A DNA stretch of 64,000 nucleotides from Bidens hawaiensis (GCA_021521415.1 JAIQDT010009076.1:37765-101764); one strand, 5' to 3'; counted from the stretch's first letter, positions 11,481 through 23,437 are shown. Numbers and translations: made by a program. Notes: a model not told the origin generated them from the sequence alone.

Positions 11481-13810
11481 TGTTTTTTTTTTTTTTAAGT
11501 TTTGTATATTATATATAAGTTTTGTGTATATTATAAAAAAAAGATTTATTTCCTGTTAGCACCCGGGTTCGAGCCTCTACTTTTACAAACTATGGAATGT
11601 TTTTTATTTATGTTACTTATTTGTTTTCTTTTTATTTTAATTTTTCGTTGGGCCAGGTATTTGTGGGCATGTTTTTCCTTTTGACGCGTGGATGAGTCAT
11701 GAGAGGTGTTTTCTTCCTGGTAGCCCACGCATCTAACTGCTTTTCTTTTCCATGTCAGCTAATATTTCCTTCAATCCATTTGTGACCAGAGTTTTTGTGG
11801 TAGTCACCGCTTGCGATTCATGGTGGCAATTGTGCCTTTTGGTGGGTTTTGTCGGTGGCCTCTAGACATCCGGTGACCATATACCGGTGTCAATTTTAGC
11901 TGTGGTTGGTTTCAATGACTTAAATCAGTCGTAACGGTGGCTATATCCATGTGTTTGGGTTTTCGCGGTACTTATTTGATAACCTTTTGTGGTGGTCGTC
12001 GGTTGCGATTCCCAGTGATGACTGCGTCTGTCAATGAGTTAGACTGCCTGTCTTTGTAGGATTTTGTATTTAGGTTTGGGTTTAAGTTTTGAATTCTATG
12101 TTTGATGTAAGTTTGGGTTTAAGGATTCTAATTGCAGGTTTTTGTACCGGTACATGGTAATATATGTTGGTTTGCAAATTATATGAAAGTAACTATGTTA
12201 GGTAATCCCATGTGCTGCAAGTATTGCATATGAGGTTCTTTTGTTCATTTGTGTGTCTTATGCTGCAGTTTCGTTATCTGTTTTATAGTTCAATCGGTGG
12301 TCTACTTGTGTTGAAAAAATAGATGATATTGTAGGTAATGCGTTCTATCTTCAGTAGTTTTGTTAGTTATTTACTTGTGGTAAATCAAGAATTGCTATAA
12401 TGATTAAGAATCAAAACATTTGTGTTTGTACAATATAGAATTGTTATGTTGACTTATGTTTTTATTATAGAGTTTGGTAAATGCATCTATCATAACTTTT
12501 ATATTAAGGCTAATAATAGTGGTTTAGTTATATTTATAACTGGTAACTGTATTTATGAGATTAGAGGTTTGAAGCTTGCCTTACTTTCATATTTTTTTTT
12601 GTTGTTTTTGCAGGTTCTGATCTTAGTAATTTCTTCCAAGGTGCTTTATACACTGCAATAGAAGGTATGCTTTTCAGATTTAGCCACTAATGTTGTGTAT
12701 TTTGAGTTGTTTGTGTGTGCATTGATTATGTCTGCGATCTAGGGTGTACTATATAATTAATTCAGTAGGTTTTATGTGAAACAAATTTGCTATTAGAGTT
12801 TGGTTAAAGACAATTATTTATTCACATTGAATGTGTGCACTAGCGATTTTGATATGTAATTGTTGTAGATCTTTTAGGTAACTACTATTGTAGATGTATA
12901 TGGAAATTAACGAACCTCAGGCTCAGATTCTGATTCGCGTTCAATAAACGTTTCGGATTCAGAAGTTCATGATCAGGTTGTCGTCAATTATAGGAGTAGT
13001 GTTATGGATTTTTTGTTAAGCTCATGAGCTCTTATCTTCGTTTTTTTTGTGATATTATGCATGTTCATTTTCGTATTCCGAGGTCAAAACTTTCCCTATT
13101 AATAACATTATCGAACACGGCCCGCTTTATAAAACGGGTTTATGTCATGTCAACCCAAAGAATGATCATTTCATGTCTTGCTTTGGGTCGTCGTTAAAAT
13201 TGTCACAACTGCTTTTTGCTCAAGAATTGTGAACGAACTACGGTGCTTTAAATAAAGACCAAAGTGTAATTTTTATTAGAAACGGATAAAAAAAAGTAAC
13301 TATAATACCTCTTAAAAGCCATCTAAAATGATGTTTAAGGTTATTACATTTTGTTTTACTTCCACATAATTTTAAGTGTGAATAGTTTATGCATTTTCTG
13401 TTAACATGATCTATACATGTTAAGTTCATTATAATTATCACCCTCAAGGGCGAAGAGGGAGACGGGTTTTAATTGTTGTTGACTTTATGGTAGTTGATTT
13501 TCAGTAATAAGACTTTAAAGCACAAGGTTGGTTTTGTCTTGCTGGTGTCATTTTGGTCGATGTTTTTGGATACTTGCTTTTGTATGTATGTACATACGTA
13601 TGTATGTGTGTGTATATATATATAGACACACACTTTTTGCAACAATTTGATTTATTTTCGTTGACGTTTGACACAATTTAGTTCATGGCAGTTCTTTTCA
13701 ACTTTAAGTGTTAGTAGTTAGTTGTTTTTTGTTGATCAGCTTGTAACACGAGCGGTGATGTAACGCTTATTAAAACCGTCCCGGCGCAACGCGCCCGGTT
13801 AAAAAACTAG
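11481..13810 (+). mobile_element. Helitron-like element (plus strand), 3' end defined, 5' end uncertain
   Basis: The 3' terminus has a hairpin CCGGCGC (13781-13787), loop AAC, GCGCCCGG (13791-13798, one bulged base), an A-rich spacer, CTAG at 13807-13810 and then T. The interior has no convincing protein-coding frame. A tRNA-like B-box phrase (GGGTTCGAGCC, about 11565-11575) and a short Ser/Asp-rich frame near 12919-13027 are visible. The latter might be a captured exon end but is not identified. The 5' boundary is a guess placed after the direct repeat. Confidence 0.5.
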
Positions 13811-14249
13811 TTATAATATAAATAGAAATCATGTCGGTTTTTAATCAAAATGAACTATTATTATGTAAATTTATTATTTGACATAATAAAATCAATAAAA
13901 GTATTATAATATAAATAAAAATCATTTGATTTTAAGTTTAAAATCACATGGTTTTTAATATACGTTTTTCCTGTATTTTTGTCAAATTAAAATTATTTAA
14001 ATTTATGATAAATATTTTCAAATTAACTTATACCAAAAATAAATATAAGCATAATAGTTTTTTAATTATTTTAATTAACATATACCAAAAATATATGGAT
14101 ACTTATTTTTCCAATTAACTTTAATATTTTCAAACGACTTACCTTAATTCGTCTAATTATTTACATATTTAATTATTTACTTATTTACTTTAATAATAAC
14201 GTTTTAACTTTATTATTTGAAGCAACAATATAACATTTTTATGATATAT
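13811..14249. other. AT-rich non-coding interval
   Basis: No coding frame is supported. The sequence resembles 20690-21100 in word usage (ATATAAATAGAAAT, ATTAACTTTAATATTTTC), suggesting that both belong to the same old repeat family. Confidence 0.5.
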
Positions 14250-14480
14250 AGTATAAATTAGATACTTAATTATGTAAGGATAATATAAATAGAAATGATT
14301 TACAATTATTGTAAATTATAATATGAAAAATGGTTGAAGGTGTAAATTTATAATTATTGCCTACTTATAAAATTTTATGGTTGTCTATAACGATAATCTA
14401 TTTATGTAAATTATGAAAGTGTAGAAATAAAATGTACATGAATTTGAAAAATATAATATAAATAGAAATGATAAATAAAT
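14250..14480 (+). repeat. AT-rich direct repeat, copy 2
   Basis: This matches 11195-11445 with a modest number of substitutions and small gaps, same orientation. See copy 1 for the shared words. Confidence 0.8.
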
Positions 14481-14749
14481 TTGTAATTGCAAATCATGGT
14501 TATATACAAAAAAAATATATGGATACTTATTACAAATTACAAATTTGTAATAACGAATTATGGTTATACCTTAACTAAAAATGCAACCTTAAATCTAATG
14601 GTTAACTTTAATATTCAAACGACTTATCTTAATTCGTCTAATGATTTACATGTTTCCTTATTTACTTATTTAGTTTAATATTAATGTTTAAACATTAATA
14701 TTTGAACTAACAATCTTTAAATACTATTAAAGTAATACAGTTATACACA

Positions 14750-16220
14750 TAGCCTTCTTCTAGATTGTCCACATGTGCAATCCAGTCAACAACTTTCCAT
14801 TCACATATTCTTTATTAGGCTGCCATGTGTCATGTTAACCAAACACCCTATATTTAAACATTAATAATTCATAATTTTTCACCCTAAACATATTTTTCTC
14901 TCTTTCTCTATTAGCCGGATCTCTTTTCACCCTCTCATATATTCCGGCTACTCTAGATCTAGATTTGTATTAATCGTTTTCCGGTAAGTTTATATTTTAT
15001 AATAAACTTCCGATTGTTGATATATGTATTTCCGGCAAAATTATATTTTCTTCCGGTTATTGTTTTCTCTAACTTTTTTATCTTTATTTTCATTTTCAAT
15101 TGAATTTATTAAAATCAGTTTAGGTTGTAAATCAAAAACGGCGATGAAGCTAATATGTTGACGTATTTACGTTCTTCCGGTAAGTTTTTCCGTTTAGTTT
15201 TCCCGGTAATGTGTTATACATATAACAATGGTTGTTTTATATTTATTTGAAGTTTTATATTTTTCTTTCCTCTCATATATTCCGGCTAATCTAGATCTAG
15301 ATTTGTATTAATCGTTTTTCGATAAGTTTATATTTTATAATAAACTTCCGATTGTTGATATATGTACTTCCAGCAACATTATATTTTCTTCCGGTTATTG
15401 TTTCCTCTAACCTTTTTATCTTTATTTTCATTGTTAACTGATTTTATTAAAATCAGTTTAGGTTGTAAATCAAAAACGGCGATGAAGCTAATATGTGGAC
15501 GTATTTACGTTTTTCCGGTAAGTTTTTCCGTTAAGTTTTCCGGTTATTTGTTATACCTATAACAATGGTTATTTTATATTTATTTGAAGTTTTATATTTT
15601 TCTTTCCTGTTTTTTTTTTGTTGTACATGTTGTTCTTCTAGGTTCTAAATAAAAATCACCTTCATTCATGGACAATATCATTATTTCGTTTTTCCGGTAA
15701 GACACATTTAAATTATCCGGTCATAAATTATAATTATAATCTTCCATAATATCAATGTTATATCAAAATTTTATTATTTCATATTATTTACCCGATTGAT
15801 TTATCGAATATTTCAGTTTACCTTCTAAATCTGAATCTGAGATATCATGGTTATTATCATTATATTGTTTTTTCTGACAAGCATTCAATTTTTCCGGTTA
15901 TAATTTAAATATCAAATTTTACATAATATCAATATTAATATTCTACTTTATAATTTCAGGTTAATGTCCCGACTGATACAAGCTAATTTTCATGGATTGA
16001 ACATTATTTTATAAGATGTATTTTTATATATTGATGTATATTTCTTTTTTGAATATTCAATTATATTCATATTTGTAGATAAAATAATATATTGATGTAT
16101 ATCGGAGATACCTTTATGTATATTTTTTTTCCGGCATGACTTAATATACATAAATTACATATTTAAGTATCCAATTAATACAATTTATTGAGTTTGACTA
16201 TCATTATTTGTTTAAATAAC
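14750..16220 (+). repeat. Left arm of a long diverged inverted repeat
   Basis: Read forward, this aligns in order with the reverse complement of 21390-22450. Shared landmarks are GCCATGTGTCATGTTAACC versus GCCATGTCACCCATTACC, ATAATAAACTTCCGATTGTT, a CAGTTTAGGTTGTAAATCA-type block, ACATAATATCAATATTAAT, and a TTCAGGTAA-like junction. It includes a T/C-rich leader (14895-14935) and repeated TTCCGGTAAG. It looks like a transcribed leader with small introns but has no long ORF. The arms are visibly diverged, so this is not a recent palindrome. Confidence 0.7.
14931..15606 (+). repeat. 338-bp tandem duplication
   Basis: CCTCTCATATATTCCGGCTA starts at 14931 and again at 15269. The two 338-bp units match almost throughout, including GATGAAGCTAATATG and the ATAACAATGGTT block, and differ by scattered substitutions. 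One copy has TTCCGGTAAG where the other has TTTCGATAAG near the first donor-like site. Confidence 0.85.
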
Positions 16221-16256
16221 TAACAAGGATAGTCAAACTCAATAAATTGTATTAAT
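16174..16256. repeat. 29-bp perfect inverted repeat (hairpin)
   Basis: Positions 16174-16202 and 16228-16256 are exact reverse complements around a 25-nt loop. The arm contains TTTATTGAGTTTGACTATC. It lies at the inner end of the left inverted arm; a related sequence in the right arm (21395-21440) aligns with only one of the hairpin arms. Confidence 0.9.
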
Positions 16257-16269
16257 GGCTTTAATACAA

Positions 16270-17556
16270 TTTAATTAGCCTATTTAAACTCCTTTTAAAT
16301 TCGGAATTCGACCAATCTTTCAACAAAATTTTAAAGGTTTTAATACTCTCCATAGTTTTAAACTCATTTCAAAATCTTTTTATAAACTTTTGAAGTTTTC
16401 AAATTAACTGATTTGATTTTTCTTTTTGTAATTATTTCTAAGTTAGTTAGTCATATTAGTAAAATTATGAACATATTTGATTTTAATTTTTGTGATTTGA
16501 CATTAACTAGAATAAGTTATAATTTTAATATTCAAAAAACTGATTGTCAACCTAAAAATACTTGTCATAATTGTAATGTAATCTTACTTTAATTTACATG
16601 AATATTAATTATTAATTAATACTAAAATAAAAACCGCATTATTTTAGAACAAAATATTCAAATTGACATAATTTCTAATCATCAATACTTAATATATCAT
16701 ATATTAAATAGTTTATCATCATTAATAAATATTATTCGACACATATGATTTAATGAATAATATTAAACATGACAACTTTTCATAATTTATTAATATTATT
16801 ATTCTCATGAATCAAGATATTTCAAATTATTTCTATCATTACATGGAAGACCAAATTTAAACTTAAAACTAAAAAATTTAATTAACATATTTAAACTCCT
16901 TTTAAATTCAGAAATTGACCAATCTTTCAACAAAGTTTTAAAGGTTTTAAACTTTTCATAATTTATTAATATTATTATTCCCATGAATCAAGATATTTCA
17001 AATTATTTCTATCTTTACATGGAAAACTAAATTTAAACTTAAAACTACAAAATTTAATTAACATATATAAACTCCTTTTAAATTCGGAAATTGACCAATC
17101 TTTCAACAAAGATTTAAAGGTTTTAATATTCTCTATAATTTTAAACTCATTTCAAAATCTTTCCATAATTTTTGAAGTTTTCAAATTAACCGATTTGATT
17201 TTCATTTTTGTAATTTTTTCTAAATTAATTACTCATATTAGTAAAATTAGAACCGATTTGATTTTAAATTTTGTGATTTGGCATTAACTAGAATAAGATA
17301 TCATTTTAATATTCAAAAAAATGATTGTCAAACTAAAAATACTTGCCATAATTGTAATAAAATTTAACTTTAATTTACGTGAATATTAATTATTAATAAA
17401 CACTAAAATAATAACCGCGTTATTTTAAAACACAATATTCAAATTGACATAATTTGTAATCATCAATACTTAATATATCATAGATTATATAACATTTTTA
17501 TCATCATTTATAAATATTATTCAGCACATATGATTAATTGAATATATCACAGGTGA

Positions 17557-17560
<4 letters not shown>
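16270..17560 (+). repeat. Complex direct repeats of an AT-rich element
   Basis: The phrase AAACTCCTTTTAAATTC occurs near 16286, 16888 and 17070, each followed by CCAATCTTTCAACAAA and AAAGGTTTTAA. The block 16285-16740 largely recurs at 17070-17510. The block ending TTTCAAATTATTTCTATC occurs near 16810-16843 and 16990-17020. No coding frame is supported. Confidence 0.8.

Positions 17561-17592
<32 letters not shown>
17556..17592. repeat. (AT)n(GT)n microsatellite
   Basis: About nine AT units are followed directly by about nine GT units. Confidence 0.95.
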
Positions 17593-18002
17593 TATATACA
17601 TTTTAATGAATTGTAAACGTCAGATAATCTAATATTACTTATATAAGGTATCACATTGTTGTTTTACTTAAAAGAATCCAACATACAAAGACAAATAAAG
17701 AAAAATGATAATTTAAAACATGTACCATGAAACAAAAATGTATAATTTGGGATTCCACACCAATGTTTAAGTTGAGGAATTTCTTCAACAAATTATTAAT
17801 ATACATTTCACTTTGTTTTTCAAAAATTAAATTAATCACATATTAATTTCTTATTGTTATCATTTATATTAGATTCAATTGATTATGGGATTCCACACCC
17901 AAAACATAATTTTCTTTTTATATTCACCGTTTTAAATTTGGTTATATATGTTCAATTTTTTTTTTGAATTTGTGTTCCTAATATTTTTACAATTAAATTG
18001 TT
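17593..18002. other. AT-rich, no gene seen
   Basis: Only a short spurious minus-strand frame. The word GGGATTCCACACC appears twice (about 17749 and 17887). Confidence 0.6.
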
Positions 18003-18490
18003 TGTTGGGACTTATATTTTAGACCGACGCGTCGAATTAATCTTTGGGTGAAAAATATATTATTTTGGTCTCAACCAAGGGTAGATGGCTTGAAGACCAA
18101 GTCATGCTAGGCTAGTATAAATAGATGTTTTTATTCATTTGTCTAGTATGAGTGACTGTATTGTGTATGTGTGAGATTTAGGGTTTTATCCCTTTGAGTG
18201 AGTCTCCCCCGCCAGGATGAGCTCTCCTGGTGGCGGCTGAGATATTTCTTAATTGATTGTATGTATGAATGTATGTATGAGTGTTTCATCTTAATGAGAA
18301 TCATTCGGCTAATATTTCATACTACCTTTTCTATCTTGTTTGTGTTTTGATTACAATTGTTCATCCTACTTTATTGTTGATTGTTAATCAAATCAGGCTC
18401 TCTCCCAATACACCTCATCCGTCCAACTGATATCATCATTCAAGAGTGAATCTGAGTTAGATTCGATCCTAACCCTAGATCCGAGCTCCA
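18003..18490 (+). mobile_element. LTR-like sequence (copia-type start), probably solo
   Basis: It starts TGTTGGGACTTATA, has a TATA box (AGTATAAATAG, about 18114-18124) and a leader-like downstream part with a GC-rich CGCCAGGATGAGCTCTCCTG hairpin-like block (18211-18230). No second copy, CA end or target duplication could be confirmed, so boundaries are approximate. Confidence 0.4.
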
Positions 18491-18562
18491 CACCGTTGAT
18501 TGGTATTGAATATTATTCACGCTTCCGCACCGGGGCTCGGAACTCACATTGTTTTTACGTTT

Positions 18563-18665
18563 ACAGTCAAGCAGGTCCAAAAGATTCATAATACAAAGTT
18601 GATCACTCATTTCAAAGTTTATATTCTTAGGATAAAGGAGACGAAGGTTGTGGGAGATACAATGG
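18563..18665 (+). repeat. About 100-bp direct repeat, copy 1
   Basis: It shares AATACAAAGTTGATCA, CAAG and GGTCCAAAAGATTCA-like words with 19195-19290. It sits in a 66-codon frame (18500-18700) with no recognisable domain. Confidence 0.65.
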
Positions 18666-19194
18666 AGATTTTTTTAGGCTGTATATCAAAATGTGAATAA
18701 TAAAAAATATTTATTTAAACAATTTTAAAATTCGAATTCTTGACCACTTATACAGTTGGACTTTGACCATATTTTCAAAAACCAAATTTTAATAGGTTAA
18801 TCATTTTACTGAATTTGACTATTTTTATTGATATGATTTGACTCTAATTTTGGTAAATGTGTAAATTATTATAATTTTAATAATAATAATAATAATAATA
18901 ATAATTTATTCTCATTTCTTTTTATACATTTTTTCTCATTGTTCTTATCACTTTACATATTGATTTACACAGATAGACTTTGACTATATTTAAAAAACCG
19001 AATTTGAATAAATTAATCATTTAAATTCAAAACATATATGTATATTTTATGTTTTTTAAAATTCCCGCCCATGTGTTACACGGGTCACTCATTAGGTTAT
19101 TTAATTCAAAATTGGATTTTTTTTCAAGATGGTAATTTACTAACTATATATATATATATTTCAATCTGACATTTTTTAGAAAGAATTCGAATTT
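18666..19194. other. AT-rich with an (AAT)n run
   Basis: It contains an (AAT)n microsatellite at about 18878-18903 and a Helitron-like imperfect hairpin at 19064-19085 (CCCATGT / ACACGGG, one mismatch). No gene is seen. Confidence 0.6.
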
Positions 19195-19290
19195 TGCAGC
19201 TAAGCAAGTCCAAGAAACTCACAATACAAAGTTGATCATTCATTTTAAATTTCATATTGCATCAAGGAGATGGAGGTTGTGGGTTATAGT
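19195..19290 (+). repeat. About 100-bp direct repeat, copy 2
   Basis: This aligns with 18563-18665. The preceding TTTTGCAG resembles a splice acceptor, and the frame after it reads AKQVQETHNTKLIIHFK, similar to VKQVQKIHNTKLITHFK in copy 1. Both may derive from one exon of an unidentified captured gene. Confidence 0.6.
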
Positions 19291-20656
19291 TTACTTTTAA
19301 TTTGTAGTTTGGTACCATATTGTTATTTTGTATTATTAGATTATAAATATATTTTGGTATATTGTTAGATCATATAATAGCTGGATTATTATGGATTTGG
19401 AACTATGACCCGGGTTTGAAAAAATTAAGTATAATTTTTTACAAGTTCTTATGTTATTGTTTTTATATTTTCAACCATGTGTAACACGGGCTCAAGTTAT
19501 AAAATGGATTTGGAACCATAGACTCGTGCTGTAAGTTATAAAATATTTTAACTTTTCATGTATCTTTGTTAGTCTTTGTATGTTTTTGTATTTGATTCAA
19601 ATAAGTTATGATATCTTATAATTCGTGTAAAATAATCATTTATTTATGAGTACAACATTTGCATTTCATTAAATTTATATGATGTTACATATATATCATG
19701 TTTTTAAATATGTTCCACCGTGTGTAACATGGGTACTATCCTAACTTATGTTTAATATGTGTGTTTGTTTCACATGATAGTGAAAAAGTATTATGATTTT
19801 GATGACCAGTTTGTTGCATTTTTTTTAAAAGCATCTGAATTTTAAGATTGTGGTTATAAAGTTATGTTAAAATTTATGATTTTCTAAAACGTTTTCTTAT
19901 GAAATTTTATGATTGTCTATATTTATATGGTAATTGTTGCATTCACACATTTTGTTTTTAGTTTTACATAATCCTCTAGATATTAATGTTAATATAAACT
20001 CATTATGACATACATCAATATTTTAGTTTATACTTAATTTCAGTTTAATACTTAATCAGGTTGCATGGTTTATTTTGTTTCTCAGGTTCTAAAGCAAAAT
20101 TTTTTTGTTTTTGGACGGAAATTTTTGAAGTTTGTGCTAGGATAATACGGTTTAACATTCTCATGACTTTTCTAATATAGACAAGTTTGTGTAACTATTA
20201 GCGTTTTATGTAGACAACCTTACCTTTTAATATTTTTGTTAAGCCATCTTAATGTTAAATATTTGTTTTCTCTAATATGTTATTTATGAAATTTTATGGT
20301 TGTCTATATTGATTTTGTTATTTATATGTTAGTAATTATTAAACCTGTTGTTATGTTAGTTTTATATTTTATTTAATCTGCTATTGTTTTGTATAAATTT
20401 TTCAGGTGTCTTAGGAAAATGGATTTTCTTTTGGTATATTATTTGAAGATGTTCATGATGGTTTAATATCAATGAACATTATTAGTTATTTTGTTAATGT
20501 GTTTTGGTTGTTCGGTTTAAATTAACTTCTTGTAATTTTGAAGTTTTAATATAAAGACAATGTAAATCTATAACGTTTTGGTATGAATCGTTGAAGAAGT
20601 ATTGTGTTTATTTAAATTGATGTTTGCCTTGATTATGTTTAGTGACATGTTATTTC
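19291..20656. other. AT-rich with decayed Helitron-like ends
   Basis: Helitron-type hairpins followed by short tails lie at 19475-19490 and 19715-19734. The latter is followed by CTAA at 19741-19744. No coding frame is supported. Confidence 0.4.
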
Positions 20657-20689
20657 ACCCGCGTGTTACGCGGGTCTATACCATAGTAT
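20657..20689 (+). other. Helitron-like 3' hairpin with decayed end
   Basis: ACCCGCG (20657-20663), loop TGTTA, CGCGGGT (20669-20675) is a perfect 7-bp stem. The tail reads CTATACCATAGTA, in which an expected CTAG may have mutated to ATAG. It is likely a Helitron end, with element extent unknown. Confidence 0.45.
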
Positions 20690-21389
20690 AACATTTTCAA
20701 ATTTGACAATTAATTTATTGTTAATATAAAAAAAATTAACTTATATAATTTAGTATTAACTTTAATATTTTCGAAAATCAAATTAACTTATTAACTTTAA
20801 CTATAAAGTAATTATTTTCAAATAATTCAAATTAACTTTCATATATGTTTGTTTATAAATTAAAGAAAGTCTAAGTATATCAAATATGTTAAGACAATAA
20901 TTAAGGAAAGTCAAAGTATATCAAATAATTCAAATTTATGTAGTATAAATTAATAACTTATTTATGTAAACTATAATATAAATAGAAATAATAAATAAAT
21001 CCATAAATTATAATATATTGAAATTGTAAAATTGTAATATAAATACAAATCATATAGTTTCCTATTATGTAAAATATGGATACTTATTTTCAAATTAACT
21101 TGTACAAAAGTATATAAAATTAACTTATTTACTTGATGAAAAAACATTCAAATTAAGTTCAATTTGAAAATAGGAAAATTTTCAAATACCAAATTAGCAC
21201 ACTTCAATCTCGTTTAATTTTTAATTTTCAAATACCAAATTAAGATATTCACGTTGACTATCAAGTAATTAATTTCAAATAATTCAAATTAACTTTAAAA
21301 TCGGTTTGTTTATAAATTATGGAAAGTCAAAGTATATAAAATGTGTTAATGGGATAATTAAATTACAATATTCATGTTAATAAGTTATT
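20690..21389. other. AT-rich non-coding, old repeat
   Basis: Several near repeats of CAAATTAACTT and GGAAAGTCAAAGTATAT (about 20934 and 21321). There is partial similarity to 13811-14480. No gene. Confidence 0.5.
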
Positions 21390-22450
21390 TAAAAAAAATA
21401 AGGAAAGTCGAACTAAATAAATGATATTAATGGGATACTTCATATCGAATTGATTAAAACACGCCAGAAAAAAAAATATAGATCAAACTTATCTCGGATC
21501 TCCGATATACAATCATATTTTATTTTTTCTAAACACAAGAAAATGAATATACATGAATATTAACAAAATAAAATATACATCAATATTAAAATTAAAATAA
21601 ATACATATTATAAACTCATAATCATTCCGTAAAACTAAATTATATGGGTCGGCAGTTACCTGAAATAATAAAAACGAATATTAATATTGATATTATGTAT
21701 TATTTTAATTATAACTAATAACTGGAAAATTTTAAAGGTGTTAACGGAAAAATGAAATTTAAAGATGTTACAGGAAAAAAGATTGTATAAGCCGTGACAC
21801 TCACCTGAAATTATAAAGTAAAATATTAATGTTGATATTATGCAACAATTGTTATAGGTAAAACACATATACGGAACATGTTACCGAAAAAACTTACGGA
21901 AAAACGTAACAATGGAATATAAGATTTTGATTAACAAACTAAAATGTAATCTTTAGCAAATTAATCGGGTAAATAAGCTGAAATAATGTAAAGCAACCAT
22001 TGTTTTAGGTATAAAACATAGCTGGAAAAAACTTAACGGAAAATCTTACCGGAAAAAATTAAAACGTCCACGTATCACCGTCATGCCCGTTTATGATTTA
22101 CAACCGAAACTGATTTTAACAATGAGAATAAACATAAAAGGTTAGAAGAAACAATAACCGGAAAAAAATAATAAGGTTGTCGGAAATAAATAGATAAACA
22201 ATCGGAAGTTTATTATAAAATACAAACTTACCGGAAAATTGATACAAATCTTGAATGATATTCGTCGGAATATATTAATAGGTGAAAAAGAGAAAAAAGT
22301 TGATTAGGGTAAAAAATTAAGAAATGTTATGGTTTAAATATAGGTTAGTGGATGAGTTGACATGATTAAGAAAGGTAATGGGTGACATGGCAATGAGATG
22401 ACTGTTTTGGATAAAAGCTGCTAAGGATAACGTATCCAAATTTGTTGAGT
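21390..22450 (-). repeat. Right arm of the long diverged inverted repeat
   Basis: The reverse complement follows the left arm (14750-16220) in order: a GCCATGTCA leader, TTCCGGTAAG, ATAATAAACTTCCGATTGTT, TTCCGGTTATTGTTT, and TTTCAGGT-type junctions. It lacks the 338-bp duplication and is therefore shorter. Confidence 0.7.
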
Positions 22451-22467
22451 GAGATTTAGTGCTAACT

Positions 22468-22902
22468 TGATAACAATAGGTGAATGAACAAGAATAGAGA
22501 TTAACATCACGATTTGTTGTGAGGAAAAACCCTTTAATCTTATTCTGATTAAAGAAAAAAAACCTCGGGTGACGACAACTTGTCTATCACCAATTTATTA
22601 ATCTTCAAAAGGGTTATAATGGGTGGAGTATATGATCAATGAAAACAAAAATAACTATGTGTGTGTGAATACAGAGAACTATCAGCTAGAGTATGTGACT
22701 GTAAGCTAACGAGTGCGTATGTGTTTATCTAGCATTGATCATAACTCGATATATAAAGAAAAATTTAACTAACAACTAATCCCTATTAATCCGCCATTTC
22801 TCCACTCTCTTCCTTCGTTCCTTTGACCACGTGCTATAGAAGTCCAGTAGCGAATTAAGCGGTGGAATAATGGATCCTCAGTGTAAAATCCATGCCCTAA
22901 CA
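22468..22902 (-). mobile_element. Solo copia-type LTR, minus strand
   Basis: Read on the minus strand it begins TGTTAGGGCATGGATTTTAC at 22902, has a TATA-like ATATATCGAG region, and ends near GTTATCA at 22468 (435 bp). The 3' part (GGGTTTTTCCTCACAA) is typical of Ty1/copia U5. No clear target duplication and no internal sequence next to it, so solo or truncated. Confidence 0.6.
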
Positions 22903-23107
22903 GTGGCGATGATGTGGATGGCCTAGAATGTTGACAAATGGAAATTGTTGTTTGCTTTAGTATGTATAGATTTTTATCTAACGTGTTTATGTTTTGAGTA
23001 CAGATTAAACATGTGCAATGTTAGTTGCTGTGATGTAATAAAAACCCATTTTTATGTTTTGTTAAAATGATTGTAAACAATTTGTGTAATTCAAAAACTA
23101 AAACTCC

Positions 23108-23437
23108 ATACCGACTTGAAAAATAAAGTCACAGTTAACACAACTTATAAAACTAATCAATGACAAACTACAAATAAACATTAGCTTCAACGGAAACTTC
23201 CAATGTAAACGTCTGCATGATTTTGGAAAATACGCCAAACCTCAACATGGGTGCAACTCGCAACCATTAACTATACCGACTTGAAAAATAAAGTCACAGT
23301 TAACACAACTTATAAAACTAATCAATGACAAACTACAAATAAACATTAGCTTCAACGGAAACTTCCAATGTAAACGTCTGCATGATTTTGGAAAATACGC
23401 CAAACCTCAACATGGGTGCAACTCGCAACCATTAACT
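23108..23437. repeat. 165-bp tandem duplication
   Basis: ATACCGACTTGAAAAATAAA starts at 23108 and 23273, and the two 165-bp units are almost identical. The second unit contains the 3' end of the small minus-strand ORF; the first is an extra copy of that end. Confidence 0.95.

Noticed and set aside
11500..13800. Helitron Rep/helicase coding sequence
   Set aside because: No HUH or helicase motif was seen in any frame of either Helitron-like element.
22463..22907. Target duplication for the minus-strand copia LTR
   Set aside because: The flanking five bases do not match, so the LTR may be truncated or old.
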